Below the pieces are notes generated by a model that was not told the DNA's origin, did not search any database, and worked only from the letters and a program-made list of their open reading frames with translations. Position numbers and translations under genes: made by a program. From Paenibacillus wulumuqiensis (GTDB taxonomy: Bacteria; Bacillota; Bacilli; Paenibacillales; Paenibacillaceae), in contig NZ_LAQP01000001.1 in the NCBI RefSeq assembly GCF_000971965.1, positions 806,001-870,000 on the forward strand: DNA of 64,000 nt, in the 5' to 3' direction. The first letter of the stretch is position 1, and every line of letters begins with the position of its first letter. This document shows, piece after piece, positions 45,931-56,232 of the stretch.

Positions 45931-46015
45931 TGAATATCTTATTCCTAATTTAGTAGATCCTGATCCTGATCCTCATTCGCACGCTCATACTGCCTGGTCT
46001 TCAAAGGCAGTACGC

Positions 46016-46768
46016 TTATTCTCCGCGCGGTTCAAAGCTTATCTCTTCCAGATACAATCCTTCCGCTTCGGCCATGCCACCGGTCTGCAGACGTTCCTTG
46101 GAAAGAATGATAGCCGGAACATCATCCGCTGACTTCTCCCCCAGCCCTACTGCAATCAGTGTGCCGACCATTTTGCGAACCATATTGTACAAGAATCCGT
46201 TACCCTGAACACGGAACTCGATAAATCCATCCTTCTCTTGAATATCCAGTGTATAAATGGTACGCACGGAGTCTTTTTTCTTGGATTTGGCATTGGCATA
46301 CGCGGTAAAATCATGCTCGCCGATAAAATGCGCTGCCGCCTGACGCATCCGGTGAATATCCAGCGGCTTGACCACATGCATGCTGTATTTGCGCATAAAG
46401 GGATGGCTGTATTCACGATTCCAGATTTTGTACAGATATGTCTTGTCGGTCGCCTGGAAGCGGGCATGGAAACGCTCATCCACGATCTCCACCCGGGTTA
46501 TGCTAATATCCGGCGGCAAATAGTGATTCAGAAAGCTCATCACTCTGGCTTCGCTCAATTCCTGATTGGTCCTGAAATTGGCAACCTGCATCAAAGCGTG
46601 TACGCCTGCATCGGTGCGGCTCGAACCAATAATCTCGATCTCTTCACCGGTCAGCACCGAGACGGCTTTTTCGATTTTGCCCTGAACCGTATTATCGCTA
46701 TCTCCCAGACGCTGCCAGCCTTTGTAACGGCCTCCATCGTACTGGATTGTTAATTTGTAATTGTTCAT
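46016..46768 (-). CDS. truA: tRNA pseudouridine synthase A
   Basis: This 250-residue enzyme makes pseudouridine at tRNA positions 38-40. It has the catalytic Asp in SSRTDAGVHA, LTIQYDGGRYKGWQR at the start and GNGFLYNMVRKMVGTL near the C-terminus. The ATG at 46768 with AAGGAG upstream is the right start; the frame runs 25 codons further by chance. It is not in the usual ribosomal-protein cluster (rplQ, ecfA), so it may be a second TruA homologue. Confidence 0.88.
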   Translation of the reverse strand: MNNYKLTIQYDGGRYKGWQRLGDSDNTVQGKIEKAVSVLTGEEIEIIGSSRTDAGVHALMQVANFRTNQELSEARVMSFLNHYLPPDISITRVEIVDERFHARFQATDKTYLYKIWNREYSHPFMRKYSMHVVKPLDIHRMRQAAAHFIGEHDFTAYANAKSKKKDSVRTIYTLDIQEKDGFIEFRVQGNGFLYNMVRKMVGTLIAVGLGEKSADDVPAIILSKERLQTGGMAEAEGLYLEEISFEPRGE

Positions 46769-46881
46769 GTTTTGCTCCTTCTGGCGGATTGGCTGTGATG
46801 CCTGACTGCAGGGTATGGCATACTCTTTGCCATACCATCTCATAGTCTAATGTAACACAAGCGGTCCGCTCAGCCTATCGT

Positions 46882-48246
46882 TCATTTACCCGGTGTACGT
46901 TTGCCGATTCCGAATGCATAGTAACCCACGATAACGATCCCGATAAATACCGCTCCCACGATCAGCGACATATTCGTATCCGGATTGAACCACATACCGA
47001 CCAGCACCAGCGCCAGGAATACAATTACAATATAATTGCTCACCGGGAAGAACAGTGACTTGAAATTATGCTCATGCATCTGGTCTTTCCACTGCTTGCG
47101 GAATCGGAACTGGCTGAACGCCATTGCAAACCACGGCACCATGCCCGGCAGGATGCTCGCGCTGTAAATGTACAGGAACAGCTTGGAATCCGGGAACAGG
47201 TAGTTGAACAATACACCGATCAGCAGCAGCGCGATCGTCGTTATGATACTGTTGCGCGGCACGCCGCTTTTGGATACTTTGCCAAAAAACTTCGGTGCCT
47301 GTCCGTTCTGTGCCAGCGTATACAGCATCCGACCGGCACTGTAGATCCCACTGTTGCAGCCGGACATTGCGGCGGTCAATACGACAAAGTTAATAATCCC
47401 CGCCGCTGCGACGATACCCACCTTGGCAAATGTCAACACGAACGGGCTTCCACTCTGACCCACTTCATTCCATGGATAGATCGTTACGATTACAAAAATC
47501 GCACCTGCATAGAAAATCAGAATTCGCCAGATAATGTTTTTGATCGATTTGCGCAGGGTTTCCTTTGGATTCTCGGCTTCACCGGCTGTAATCCCAATCA
47601 TCTCAATCCCCTGATAAGCGGCGGTGACAATACAGAGTGCGAACAGGAATCCTTTGAGCCCACCGGCGAAGAAACCGCCATGACTGTACAGATTCGATAA
47701 TCCGATCGCTACCCCGTCATTGCCAAGACCGAAGAAAATCATGCCTGTGCCAAGAATCAGCATAGCGACAATCGCGACAATCTTGATCATTGCAAACCAG
47801 AACTCGAACTCCCCGTAAAATTTGACCGCCGCCAGATTGGCTGCCGCGATAATGCCGACCCCTGCCAGTGCCGGCAGCCACTGCGGAATATCCGGGAACC
47901 AGTAACCGACATAGATCCCGATCGCTGTGACTTCTGCCATTCCGACAGTAACCCACAGGAACCAGTAGCTCCACGCCGTCACAAATCCGGCCAGCGGACT
48001 GATATATTTGTGGGCAAATGTCGCAAAGGAACCGGTCACCGGCTCCATGATCAGCATCTCGCCCATCATGCGCATCACGAACAGCATAATAATGCCTGCC
48101 AGCAAGTAAGCCAGCAATACCGAAGGACCTGCCCACTGAATCGTGCTCGCCGATCCCATGAACAGCCCGACCCCAATCGTTCCCCCGAGTGCAATCAATT
48201 CAATATGTCTTGCTTTGAGTCCTCTGTTCAATTGTTTGGCTTCCAA
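46882..48246 (-). CDS. Amino-acid permease (APC family)
   Basis: This protein of about 454 residues has some 12 membrane helices. The start [37 protein letters not shown] is the amino-acid permease signature of the ProY/GabP/AapA group. The start is most probably the TTG at 48246 behind AAAGGGGCG; there is no nearby ATG with a site. It imports an amino acid by proton symport; which one cannot be told. Confidence 0.88.
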   Translation of the reverse strand: MEAKQLNRGLKARHIELIALGGTIGVGLFMGSASTIQWAGPSVLLAYLLAGIIMLFVMRMMGEMLIMEPVTGSFATFAHKYISPLAGFVTAWSYWFLWVTVGMAEVTAIGIYVGYWFPDIPQWLPALAGVGIIAAANLAAVKFYGEFEFWFAMIKIVAIVAMLILGTGMIFFGLGNDGVAIGLSNLYSHGGFFAGGLKGFLFALCIVTAAYQGIEMIGITAGEAENPKETLRKSIKNIIWRILIFYAGAIFVIVTIYPWNEVGQSGSPFVLTFAKVGIVAAAGIINFVVLTAAMSGCNSGIYSAGRMLYTLAQNGQAPKFFGKVSKSGVPRNSIITTIALLLIGVLFNYLFPDSKLFLYIYSASILPGMVPWFAMAFSQFRFRKQWKDQMHEHNFKSLFFPVSNYIVIVFLALVLVGMWFNPDTNMSLIVGAVFIGIVIVGYYAFGIGKRTPGK

Positions 48247-48760
48247 GAAAAACGCCCCTTTATCATGCTTCAATATGACTCCGATTTTAAATGAATAAAT
48301 CAATGCGAAAACGCACTGCCACATTGTAAAGTAACATAATATGTAATTTCAATAGCACCGATCATAAATGAAAACGACAATTGCCCAATCAACAGAAACA
48401 TTGTCTACGAGGAGAGGACATTCTCTAATTGTACGTATAGATTCTATTAATTTGTATGAATAATCTATATTATCTATTTTTTTCTAAACAAATAGAAGCA
48501 GCCGTCAAATTTCATTAATACTCCTTTTTGCATGGAGTGGTATGAGTATTTATTTTTATTTCCAAACATACATATGAAGTTTGTAGTGTATTGATGATAT
48601 TGTATATAAGTACAATGTCTACTGAGCAAAGACATTGTGACCAAAATGTGACATTCTAAGTAAAGCGCTTTAATAAGGAGCCTAAAAAGAGGTACTGTAC
48701 TGTAGTGTACTAACGGGATCAATACCAACCTGTTTCTTAATTTTTTAATTGTCGACAAGT
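48247..48760. other. AT-rich intergenic stretch with no supported gene
   Basis: These 514 bases are clearly more AT-rich than the neighbours. A 96-residue minus-strand frame (48474-48764) has no ribosome binding site and an unlikely composition. Together with the next gene this looks like one foreign piece. Confidence 0.5.
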
Positions 48761-49297
48761 TCAATTTATCAATTCATCTATTATGCTTAATTGTCTTTCC
48801 CTCTCGATTGTCGAAGCATTTATAGAGTTGTCGGTTAAAGAATTTGTTGCTTTTATTGCGTAATCACTGCTAACTAAAGCATGTCCTCTCATATGTCCTG
48901 TTGCAATTGCTTGGGCAAATGAACGTGCTGAATACTTGCTGATGTCTGATTTGGATTCTTTCGCCAATTCATTAACTATAAATCCAACTTTCCGTAAATC
49001 GAAGGCTCTAATCCTTCCGTCTATTCGTTTTTGTAAAGTTTCTATCCCCAAATTTATTCGTGAGTCCTCTTTTAAAGAATCATCGAGATAATCCAAATAC
49101 GGAACTGCTACTTTTAAAGCCCATTGAACAAGTAACTCCTGTGGCATTTTTTCGAGAGCCTCTTCAATTTCATTTCGCAGTGCAGTGTTATCTATGATTT
49201 TTATTTTTGGTTTATTATATTTAAACTCTATTTGTTCTTTTTTTATTTTTTGCTCATGTTTATTCCATGCATAATCTTCCAATTTCACTGAAATCAC
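48761..49297 (-). CDS. Imm5-like putative immunity protein
   Basis: This 178-residue protein is helical, with the C-terminal pattern SARSFAQAIATGHMRGHALVSSDYAIKAT that resembles Imm5-type immunity proteins (Ala-rich helices with a conserved AxATxHxxxHA). Such proteins protect against contact-dependent toxins or their own polymorphic toxins. The gene is far more AT-rich than its neighbours (many Lys, Ile and Asn codons), a sign of recent acquisition. AGGAGTG precedes the ATG. No toxin gene is nearby, so it may be an orphan immunity gene. Confidence 0.55.
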   Translation of the reverse strand: MISVKLEDYAWNKHEQKIKKEQIEFKYNKPKIKIIDNTALRNEIEEALEKMPQELLVQWALKVAVPYLDYLDDSLKEDSRINLGIETLQKRIDGRIRAFDLRKVGFIVNELAKESKSDISKYSARSFAQAIATGHMRGHALVSSDYAIKATNSLTDNSINASTIERERQLSIIDELIN

Positions 49298-49326
49298 TCC
49301 TGTCCCTTTTGAGAGTATAGCAAATA

Positions 49327-49350
49327 GGTATCGTCAATTTTAACGATACC
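49327..49350. promoter_or_regulatory. Inverted repeat upstream of the Imm5-like gene
   Basis: GGTATCGT and ACGATACC form perfect 8-base arms around 8 bases, 30 bases before the start codon. It may be an operator or a leader hairpin. Confidence 0.4.
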
Positions 49351-49454
49351 GTCAAATGTTCAAAAACCTTTGGTTATCTTTTCGAGAACGGTATAAAACG
49401 GTGTTAGTAGTGTCAGTAAAATTCTTCTTACAATACTTACCTTTTAACAGAGCC

Positions 49455-49682
49455 TTAATGAAAAGCAGCTACCATCAACATCGTGACCGCTCCTACAATA
49501 ATGCCTCCAAACCCAAAATAACCAAACCAGCGGATCGGTGCAGGAATGCTGGACATCTCCACCTGCTGACGGGGTACACCCACAATCGTATGATAATGCT
49601 CGGTTACACTGTTAAATGATGTGACTTCACGGCTCTCTGTCTGATGAATCTGCTGTTCCCGTTGTTCCTCGTATTTCATCAT
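49455..49682 (-). CDS. 75-residue membrane-anchored protein, unknown
   Basis: A hydrophilic N-terminal half (Glu/Gln/His-rich) is followed by one membrane helix near the C-terminus (WFGYFGFGGIIVGAVTMLMVAAF). I use the ATG at 49682 behind GGAGAG, not the TTG at 49697. No family is recognised. Confidence 0.65.
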   Translation of the reverse strand: MMKYEEQREQQIHQTESREVTSFNSVTEHYHTIVGVPRQQVEMSSIPAPIRWFGYFGFGGIIVGAVTMLMVAAFH

Positions 49683-49849
49683 CAAGCTTCTCTCCAAATG
49701 AAATCATACAATAACCCGTGCCGGATAATGCAGAGATGGGCCGCCAGTACAAGTCTGGTTTATGACCAGAGCAGATTCTGAGTCCAGAGTATGGTAAAAT
49801 TCAATTGAAATGCCATTCTATCTTCAGTTTACCATAAGGGGTGTACATA

Positions 49850-50845
49850 ATGAATCCACAGGATAAAGCCAAACTTGAATTATTGACTCTCAATATGCAA
49901 AATATCAAACAGGAATTCCGCTGGCAGAATATAAATGTCAGTCGACTGGCAGCTCTGCTGTACGCGCTCGAGGGCCGGGAAGCTCCCGGAGAAGTCATCC
50001 GGGACTGCTACAATATGCTCAAGGAAAATACGAGCCGGTTCTCCATGTTCCGCAATATGGCTGCAATTGTCATCTCTGCCATGCTGTCTCTGCGGCAGGA
50101 TGAGGATCAGGAGACTCAGCTGCAGCATACGCTTTCGGTCTATGAACAGCTTAAGCAAACCGGATTCAAAGCCTCCGATTATCTGGTGATCGCCGCTTAT
50201 GAGATTGCTGCCAATGCTGCACCGGATCAATATGTACATACCATCGAACGAATGAAACTCTTTTATGAAGGAATGAAGCAATATCACCGGTTCCTGACCA
50301 ACCGAGACGATTATATCTTCGCTGCCATGCTGGCATTGTCGGATATTGATCCATCTGCTGGTGTGGAGTCAATGGAACAGCTGCACCGGACACTGAAGCC
50401 CGAATTTGGTAATAATAACGGTCTGCAGGCACTGACCCAGGTACTGGTGCTGGGCGGCGAGACCGGCAGTACGCTGGATCGGATCACCGTGCTGCGTGAA
50501 GCATTGAACAGGCAGGATATGCGCATGGATAAGCAGTATACCCTTTCTTCCCTGGGCGTTCTGGCTCTGCTGCCGGTTGACCCGGAGACGATTGTAAGTG
50601 ATATGGCCAGCGTATCTGCCTATATGCGCGAACAAAAAGGCTTCGGCCGCTGGTCGATCAACAAGGAACAGCTGCTGCTGTATACGGCTGCCCTCGTCTC
50701 TTCCCGGTATATTGATGAAGTCCGCAAAGGACTGCTTACCCCGAATCTCACTACGACCATTACCAACATTATCATTGCCCAGCAGACGGCCATGATTGCA
50801 GCTGTTACGGCAGGAGCTGCCGCATCGTCTGCCGCTTCCGGTTGA
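49850..50845 (+). CDS. DUF4003-family protein
   Basis: This 331-residue cytoplasmic helical protein has the family pattern (LERLxxNMxxIKxxFRWxN, then FRLSIFRNMAAIVIS-like segments and a hydrophobic C-terminus TTTITNIIIAQQTAMIAA). Function unknown. AAGGGGTG lies nine bases before the ATG at 49850. The C-terminal Ala/Ser-rich tail is typical of these proteins in Bacillales. Confidence 0.8.
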   Translation: MNPQDKAKLELLTLNMQNIKQEFRWQNINVSRLAALLYALEGREAPGEVIRDCYNMLKENTSRFSMFRNMAAIVISAMLSLRQDEDQETQLQHTLSVYEQLKQTGFKASDYLVIAAYEIAANAAPDQYVHTIERMKLFYEGMKQYHRFLTNRDDYIFAAMLALSDIDPSAGVESMEQLHRTLKPEFGNNNGLQALTQVLVLGGETGSTLDRITVLREALNRQDMRMDKQYTLSSLGVLALLPVDPETIVSDMASVSAYMREQKGFGRWSINKEQLLLYTAALVSSRYIDEVRKGLLTPNLTTTITNIIIAQQTAMIAAVTAGAAASSAASG

Positions 50846-50897
50846 ATGGTCGAATACACTGCATGATCCTGCATGTCTGCACAGTAGGATCGATCCC

Positions 50898-50937
50898 AAA
50901 AAAAGCGTACCCTGTATTTCCAAGGGTACGCTTTTTT
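50898..50937. terminator. Bidirectional terminator
   Basis: AAAAAGCGTACCCT and AGGGTACGCTTTTTT form a strong hairpin after the DUF4003 gene. Confidence 0.93.
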
Positions 50938-51053
50938 GATCTGCCTGTTTTGAACAAATCCCATTATCAGCCGTCCATTTCCCGGGGCTCGCTCATTGTA
51001 TCACTTCGTTCCGGGTTCTATCCGTGACCCCACCGTCATGCCCAATGAGTCAC

Positions 51054-51782
51054 CTACATCGCCATTATGCGTTCTACCGTTTCGGTATTCTCCTTGTACC
51101 AGATCATAACCGTCTCGCCGGCTTCCAGATCGGAGAGCTTCAACGTAGATTCCATGGCTGACGTGGCGGAATTGGTCTTGGAATCTGCTGCATTCAGCTG
51201 CGGCATCATCCCGGGTCCTTCGGAAATCTGCACATCCCCGCTGACCTGGAGCGTTTTCTCCTCGCCCGTGCTGTTCATTTCCATCTGTCTGCCGGGTGAT
51301 GCGCTGTCTGGTAAGGGCTGACCTGCACCGGTTCCTTGATCAGTACCGGTATTGCCGGCATGGTCTGTATTGCCAGCATTGCCTGTGTTGCTAGGATTGT
51401 AAGGATCGCTGCTGTTGGTCGGGGCAGGAGCGGCGGAATTGGCAGACGAGGTACCATCTGCTGTCTGTCCCGCTGCGTCCGGTCCGGCATTACGATCGCC
51501 GGTACTACTCTGATCACGACTGCGAGTCTGTTCCAGCAGCTCAATTTTAAGCGTGCTGCCATTGACCGAGATGACTTTACCCATCACATCCGCATTCATC
51601 ATACCGCGCATTCCGCCGCCATTTCTGCCCGGACCACCGTTCATTCCCGTTCCGCCTCCATTCATACCCGAGCCGCTGCTGTCGGTAATATTCTGTGCGG
51701 TAATCACATCACAGCCGCCCAGCAGGACCGCTCCCGCCAGCAGTGCTGTCGACCAGCATAGCGTATATTTTCTGATTCTCAT
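51054..51782 (-). CDS. Low-complexity lipoprotein
   Basis: This 242-residue protein starts with a lipoprotein signal (lipobox LGGC, Cys near 24). A Gly/Asn/Met-rich stretch (about 38-65) follows, then a small beta segment (ADVMGKVISVNGSTLKIELLEQ), a long Thr/Asn/Gly/Asp-rich linker (about 95-170) and a final beta segment ending VMIWYKENTETVERI. The two structured parts together resemble OB/DUF5666-like metal-binding lipoprotein domains, but I am not sure. The start ATG at 51782 follows AAAGGGTG. It is probably translated with the upstream membrane gene (gap of 3 bases). Confidence 0.75.
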   Translation of the reverse strand: MRIRKYTLCWSTALLAGAVLLGGCDVITAQNITDSSGSGMNGGGTGMNGGPGRNGGGMRGMMNADVMGKVISVNGSTLKIELLEQTRSRDQSSTGDRNAGPDAAGQTADGTSSANSAAPAPTNSSDPYNPSNTGNAGNTDHAGNTGTDQGTGAGQPLPDSASPGRQMEMNSTGEEKTLQVSGDVQISEGPGMMPQLNAADSKTNSATSAMESTLKLSDLEAGETVMIWYKENTETVERIMAM

Positions 51783-51785
51783 CAA

Positions 51786-53348
51786 TCAATCACCCTTTCT
51801 CCGAAATGGCATATACCGGGACAGACCGTCATACACATCCTTGAAGCCCATATAAGACAGGATAATGAGCAGCGGATACACCGGATAGATATACCGGGAC
51901 TTAATCTCCCACAGCAGATAGAATCCGATAAATCCCAGAATAATCAACACAAGGGCTGCTTCATCATACCGCCTTCTCCGGATCGCACCGATCAGCCGAA
52001 CGAGGACAAAGATATACATCAGGAAATTCATCGCATACAGCACCCACATTAACCCACTGCGATAGACCGAGTCTCCGGCAAACAGCTGCGTTGCCACCGT
52101 TGAATAACTGTAACCGCCCATTACAAACCCCATACCGCCACCTGCAGAACGCTCCGTGCCAATGCCGTAGCGCTCGATCTGGTACGTGCCTTCCGTCCAG
52201 GTCCAGATCAGCTTTTTGTAATACAGCTCAGCCAGTTCGCCAGGGGACATACTGCTTAGCTTATCCTCAATCGCCTGCTGGAACAGCGGTATACTCTTGG
52301 CTTTATTATATTCTGCTTCCCGCTGATAAATGTTGTAGCTCAGCATATTGTCCCAGAATCCGAATGTACTCTGATTCATCCCCATATTCAGCCACATATA
52401 GACCGGTGCCGCATTGGTGCTCGTCGGCTCGTCGACTACACCGGAAGCTTGCAGAGCGGCATTTTGCGTCCAGCCTGGTACGTTGAATAGTATCGCCATG
52501 ATACCGAGCGAGATCAGCATCTTCTTCCATCCGATACTGCGAGAATAGAGCAGCAGATAGATCACGGAAGCAATCAGGAAAATAATGCCGATACTGCGGA
52601 AATAATTGCCCAAGGCCAGCAGAATCGCTGCCAGCACAATATAACGAATCGATCGTGTCTTCACGAACCGGATCACTGTATACAGCGAAGCCGTGAGCAG
52701 CGTCGTCGCAATCACATCGTTATAGATAAAATTACTCATCAGCAGCGCCGGCATATAAGTCGCTGCAAATACAAGAACACCATAATCCCTGCCTGTAGAG
52801 CGATAGTTGAGCTGCTTGTAGATCAGGTAGATCATCAGCATCGTCACCAGGGTGAACAGAATGTTGAATATTTTCAGCACCAGATAGTTATCCGGGAATA
52901 TCCATAACAGCGCCTTGATATACAGCACGGTCGAGAAGTTGAACGGAAACATATACAGATAACCGCCCGACTGAAAAGTCGAATAATCCCCGTCATTCAG
53001 CATACGCAGCGCCAGCGATACAACGGTCTGCGAGTCATCCGTCGGCAGACGCGGCAGCAGAAGAATAATCCCCAGCTGAATCGCCAGCGAGATACCGAGT
53101 ACAATCGGGATAACGATCCGCGGACGATATCGGTTCAGCTGCTGGCAGAGCCGGTACAGTACCAGACTCACGACAATCAGCCCAATGACCAGCAGCAGGA
53201 GAATCAGAAGATGCTGCTGCTGCAAAACAGGCTTATCGCTGTAGACCGCATAATTATACTCTGCCCTCAGGAACAGGGATGAACCGATAAACAGCGCCAT
53301 AAACACGGCGAGCATACCGTAAATAGCATTTTGGATAACCTTTTGCAT
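51786..53348 (-). CDS. Membrane glycosyltransferase-like protein (GT39/ArnT type)
   Basis: This 520-residue protein has about 12 membrane helices. After the first helix there is a periplasmic loop with the acid-containing pattern LRAEYNYAVYSDKP, and later helices with LLMSNFIYNDVIATTLLTASLYTVIRF and an FRSIGIIFLIASVIYLLL style typical of polyprenyl-phosphate-dependent glycosyltransferases (PMT/ArnT). It may add a sugar to a protein or to cell-wall polymer. The ATG at 53348 with AAAGGAG is the start. It is adjacent to the lipoprotein gene. Confidence 0.78.
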   Translation of the reverse strand: MQKVIQNAIYGMLAVFMALFIGSSLFLRAEYNYAVYSDKPVLQQQHLLILLLLVIGLIVVSLVLYRLCQQLNRYRPRIVIPIVLGISLAIQLGIILLLPRLPTDDSQTVVSLALRMLNDGDYSTFQSGGYLYMFPFNFSTVLYIKALLWIFPDNYLVLKIFNILFTLVTMLMIYLIYKQLNYRSTGRDYGVLVFAATYMPALLMSNFIYNDVIATTLLTASLYTVIRFVKTRSIRYIVLAAILLALGNYFRSIGIIFLIASVIYLLLYSRSIGWKKMLISLGIMAILFNVPGWTQNAALQASGVVDEPTSTNAAPVYMWLNMGMNQSTFGFWDNMLSYNIYQREAEYNKAKSIPLFQQAIEDKLSSMSPGELAELYYKKLIWTWTEGTYQIERYGIGTERSAGGGMGFVMGGYSYSTVATQLFAGDSVYRSGLMWVLYAMNFLMYIFVLVRLIGAIRRRRYDEAALVLIILGFIGFYLLWEIKSRYIYPVYPLLIILSYMGFKDVYDGLSRYMPFRRKGD

Positions 53349-53627
53349 GAAAAGACTCCTTTGAAATGGTGTGATTATAAACGAAACGAAAAGAATAAAA
53401 TTCAAATGCAATGAACATTGCTGCACAGCCCTGTCTTTCCCGGCAGACACAACCTGTTTCAGTAGTATAAAGGCTGAATATGAATAATTTATTAAAAAAG
53501 CTGCCGGCCGGTTTGTGGATCGGAACGTTTACCTGCCGATCCCGATGTTTAATAGTTACCATTATGAGCTTTTGACATGTCCAGTGCTGCTGGAAGATAG
53601 CTAACTCTATGAAAGGTGGAAAATATT

Positions 53628-54143
53628 ATGTCTGAACCTGTTACTCATGCCGAAGCGGTGGAAACCGTACGCGAATTAATCAAGGATATCGAGACAGCCA
53701 TGCTGACCACCATTTCCGGCGATCGTCTGGTCTCCCGACCAATGCAGACCCAGGATATCGAATTTGATGGAGATCTGTGGTTCCTGACCAAAAAGGATAC
53801 ATCCAAATACACCGAGCTGCTGGCAGATCCGCGTGTCAATGTAGCCTATGCCGGTAAGTCGTATGTCTCGATCAGCGGTACCGCTGAATTCGTCAACGAT
53901 CTGGAACGCAAAAAGGAAATGTGGAACAAAATGTACGAGAAGATTCTCGATGTCTCCTATGACGATCCGAATCTGGTGCTGATCCGCATCCATACCGAGA
54001 CTGCCGAATACTGGGAAAGCGGCAGCGCGGCCAAAATGGTCACCCATCTGCTCAAAAAAGCTGTCGGCAAAAACTCCGATCCCAGATCCGAGCCGGGTCT
54101 GAACGAGACTGTGGATCTGACCCAGACACCAACCAAGCCGTAA
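53628..54143 (+). CDS. Pyridoxamine-phosphate-oxidase-like general stress protein
   Basis: This 171-residue FMN-type beta-barrel protein resembles general stress protein 26: MLTTISGDRLVSRPMQTQDIEFDGDLWFLTKKD, VNVAYAGKSYVSISG, and a Trp near the end, followed by an acidic tail. It may bind flavin and act in oxidative stress. The start ATG at 53628 follows GAAAGGTGG. It is a single gene before a strong terminator. Confidence 0.85.
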   Translation: MSEPVTHAEAVETVRELIKDIETAMLTTISGDRLVSRPMQTQDIEFDGDLWFLTKKDTSKYTELLADPRVNVAYAGKSYVSISGTAEFVNDLERKKEMWNKMYEKILDVSYDDPNLVLIRIHTETAEYWESGSAAKMVTHLLKKAVGKNSDPRSEPGLNETVDLTQTPTKP

Positions 54144-54217
54144 TGATGCAGCCTGCCATTCAGTGTATGGATAGCAGATTGGAAGTACATGTTATGTAGA
54201 ATATTTGTATATTATGT

Positions 54218-54261
54218 AAAAAGCCAACGTTTATCCTGCTGCGGATAAACGTTGGCTTTTT
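54218..54261. terminator. Bidirectional terminator
   Basis: AAAAAGCCAACGTTTATCC and GGATAAACGTTGGCTTTTT form a 19-base stem. Confidence 0.95.
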
Positions 54262-54421
54262 ATAGTTACGATTTAGAATTTGGGATTTAAGATTTCTTGT
54301 TCTCTTGTTTAATGGTGAATATTTGGCATTTGTATTTTATTTGGTATTTACTATATCTAGATAAGTTTTGAATTTCCATATTTTCTGTTTAGCGGTTGGT
54401 TTCAACATCTTCACTTTTTGC

Positions 54422-55162
54422 TTACCGGAGGCTCAGCTGCTGCATCTGCTTTCTGGTCAACGATTTTATCGGTTTTACTTTCTTCGTACTCAGCGTATAT
54501 CTGTATAATTTGAAATGATTGGATGAATATTCACTGATATAATCAAGCACCGTCCCCTTGGAATTCCATAACACTGCAGAGGTTGAGATGATATTGGTTT
54601 CTCGCGGCACATATTCTATTTTGCCGGAAGCTGCATGGTAAATGGCGACTCGGCTGCTAGATGTATCTCCATAGGCAAATGCCAGCTGGTCGCCCACTGG
54701 AGACCAGTTATAGACGGGCACACTTTCCGCATATTTCATATAACGGACATTATCATTGATAAGTATATGCTTTTGGTGGGCCAAATCCACAATCAGCAGC
54801 TGACTGCCTGCTTCCAAAAAGATATGGACCGCGATATATTGGCCGGAAGGTGATACCGATATCGATCGTAGAGATATTACAGACCCTTTGAGTGGTATAT
54901 CATAATCCGCACGTCCATCTGTAATATGCAATTTGTTAATGAATGGAGTACCCTGGAAACCGGTCTCTGTACCTGTATAGGCACTAACGGTCACCTTGCC
55001 TGCCGTCAGCTGCAGCTGACCTGACTGCCATTGCTTGTTTGCAGTAACAGGTGCACGATAATACGAATCGGATGCAGCAGCGTTTATATTTCCTCCTTCG
55101 CCTGTCAGACATATGGCTACGGTCAATGTAGAGATACAGGCGATCCGAATTGCTTTCTTCAT
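54422..55162 (-). CDS. Secreted protein, TolB/beta-propeller-like
   Basis: This 246-residue protein has a Sec signal peptide (about 1-28, ending INAAA). The mature part has repeating beta-blade patterns (SVSPSGQYIAVHIFLEAGSQLLIVDL, YNWSPVGDQLAFAYGDTSSSRVAIY, VLWNSKGTVLDYISEYSSNHFKLYRY) resembling TolB/WD-like propeller blades. Function unknown; probably extracellular. GGAGGAG precedes the ATG. Confidence 0.75.
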   Translation of the reverse strand: MKKAIRIACISTLTVAICLTGEGGNINAAASDSYYRAPVTANKQWQSGQLQLTAGKVTVSAYTGTETGFQGTPFINKLHITDGRADYDIPLKGSVISLRSISVSPSGQYIAVHIFLEAGSQLLIVDLAHQKHILINDNVRYMKYAESVPVYNWSPVGDQLAFAYGDTSSSRVAIYHAASGKIEYVPRETNIISTSAVLWNSKGTVLDYISEYSSNHFKLYRYTLSTKKVKPIKSLTRKQMQQLSLR

Positions 55163-55359
55163 AACTATTCTCCTCCATATTTTGATAAAATGCGATTTGC
55201 CGCTTCACAATTGGACAGGCTGCTATGTATCCATACAGAATTCCATAGAATGCTCAGGATTCCTGCATGGTTTGTCTATGAATATAGGATAGAACATTTT
55301 ACCAGGTCATGCCGTTCCCCGATCACTTTTTACTATTTCCGAAAGTTGTTCTGGACTTG

Positions 55360-55959
55360 CTACGCCAGCTGTTCCCATCTCGCCCACATCTCCGGCGGGT
55401 TCAATTCGTAGATCTGGTCTTCTCTCGCCATAAACTGATGCATAATAAATTCCCGGCGGATCGTTGCAAAATCGGCATGAAACGTTTGGATGAATTCATT
55501 GATTTCTTTCTCACTGTACTTGCGCCCCGGCTCCAGTCTGGAGACGAGATGTTCGAGCACAATAAGCTTCTTCTTGAGCTGTGAGGGTATACTTTTCAAT
55601 CGTCCTTCCGCGTCCAGGAAGTTCCTCACGACCGATTCGGCCAGGCGCTTGTGATTGTCATCCATAACAGTAGCTGCTCCCTCCACGGTTCGATAAATTA
55701 GCTGCACGGCTGCATTGGCATTGTTGCGGATGAAATAATGATTTAACGAGAAAAAGATTGTGTTCTTTTCCCGGCGCTCGTTGATTAGGCTTGCTTCCCG
55801 CAGCTTGGTCGCATGATGCGTAATTGTCGCAGGCGTCACATACAGCTTCTCTGCGAGCATCTGCCCGTTAAGCTCTCCTTCTGCCAGCAGAATCAACATT
55901 TTGATCCGAGTCGGGTCGGCCAGTGCTTTGTGATAGGCCACTACTTTATCCAGCTGCAT
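55360..55959 (-). CDS. ArsR-type HTH regulator
   Basis: This 199-residue protein has an N-terminal ArsR-like winged helix (VAYHKALADPTRIKMLILLAEGELNGQMLAEKLYVTPATITHHATKLREASLINERR) followed by a helical C-terminal domain. No metal-binding cysteine pair is present in the helix region, so it probably senses something other than a heavy metal. GAGGAGG precedes the ATG. No operon partner is visible. Confidence 0.85.
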   Translation of the reverse strand: MQLDKVVAYHKALADPTRIKMLILLAEGELNGQMLAEKLYVTPATITHHATKLREASLINERREKNTIFFSLNHYFIRNNANAAVQLIYRTVEGAATVMDDNHKRLAESVVRNFLDAEGRLKSIPSQLKKKLIVLEHLVSRLEPGRKYSEKEINEFIQTFHADFATIRREFIMHQFMAREDQIYELNPPEMWARWEQLA

Positions 55960-56195
55960 TATCTTTCCTCCTCTCCATCTTATTTAACAAATATCTAATT
56001 AGATGTTTGTTAAATAAGATAATAATCCAATTGGAAAGAATAGTCAAATCTATTTTATACAAGAATTACATTTATCACTGAGATTCAATGCTTCATTGTG
56101 ACACCTTATCTAACAGGCTTGTCCTTGGCATTGGAATTCTGATGTAACATCGGGATTTATTTTTAGTACCTATAGAAGAAAAAAAATAGGAGAAA

Positions 56196-56228
56196 CAAAA
56201 AACACGGACGTATAATTCCGTGTTTTTG
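56196..56228. terminator. Terminator after the 55-residue membrane protein
   Basis: CAAAAAACACGGA and TCCGTGTTTTTG form a hairpin with A and T runs on both sides. Confidence 0.85.
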
Positions 56229-56232
56229 TTAA

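Noticed and set aside
48474-48764. 96-residue minus-strand ORF in the AT-rich island
   Set aside because: No ribosome binding site, no domain pattern, and it overlaps the end of the Imm5-like gene.
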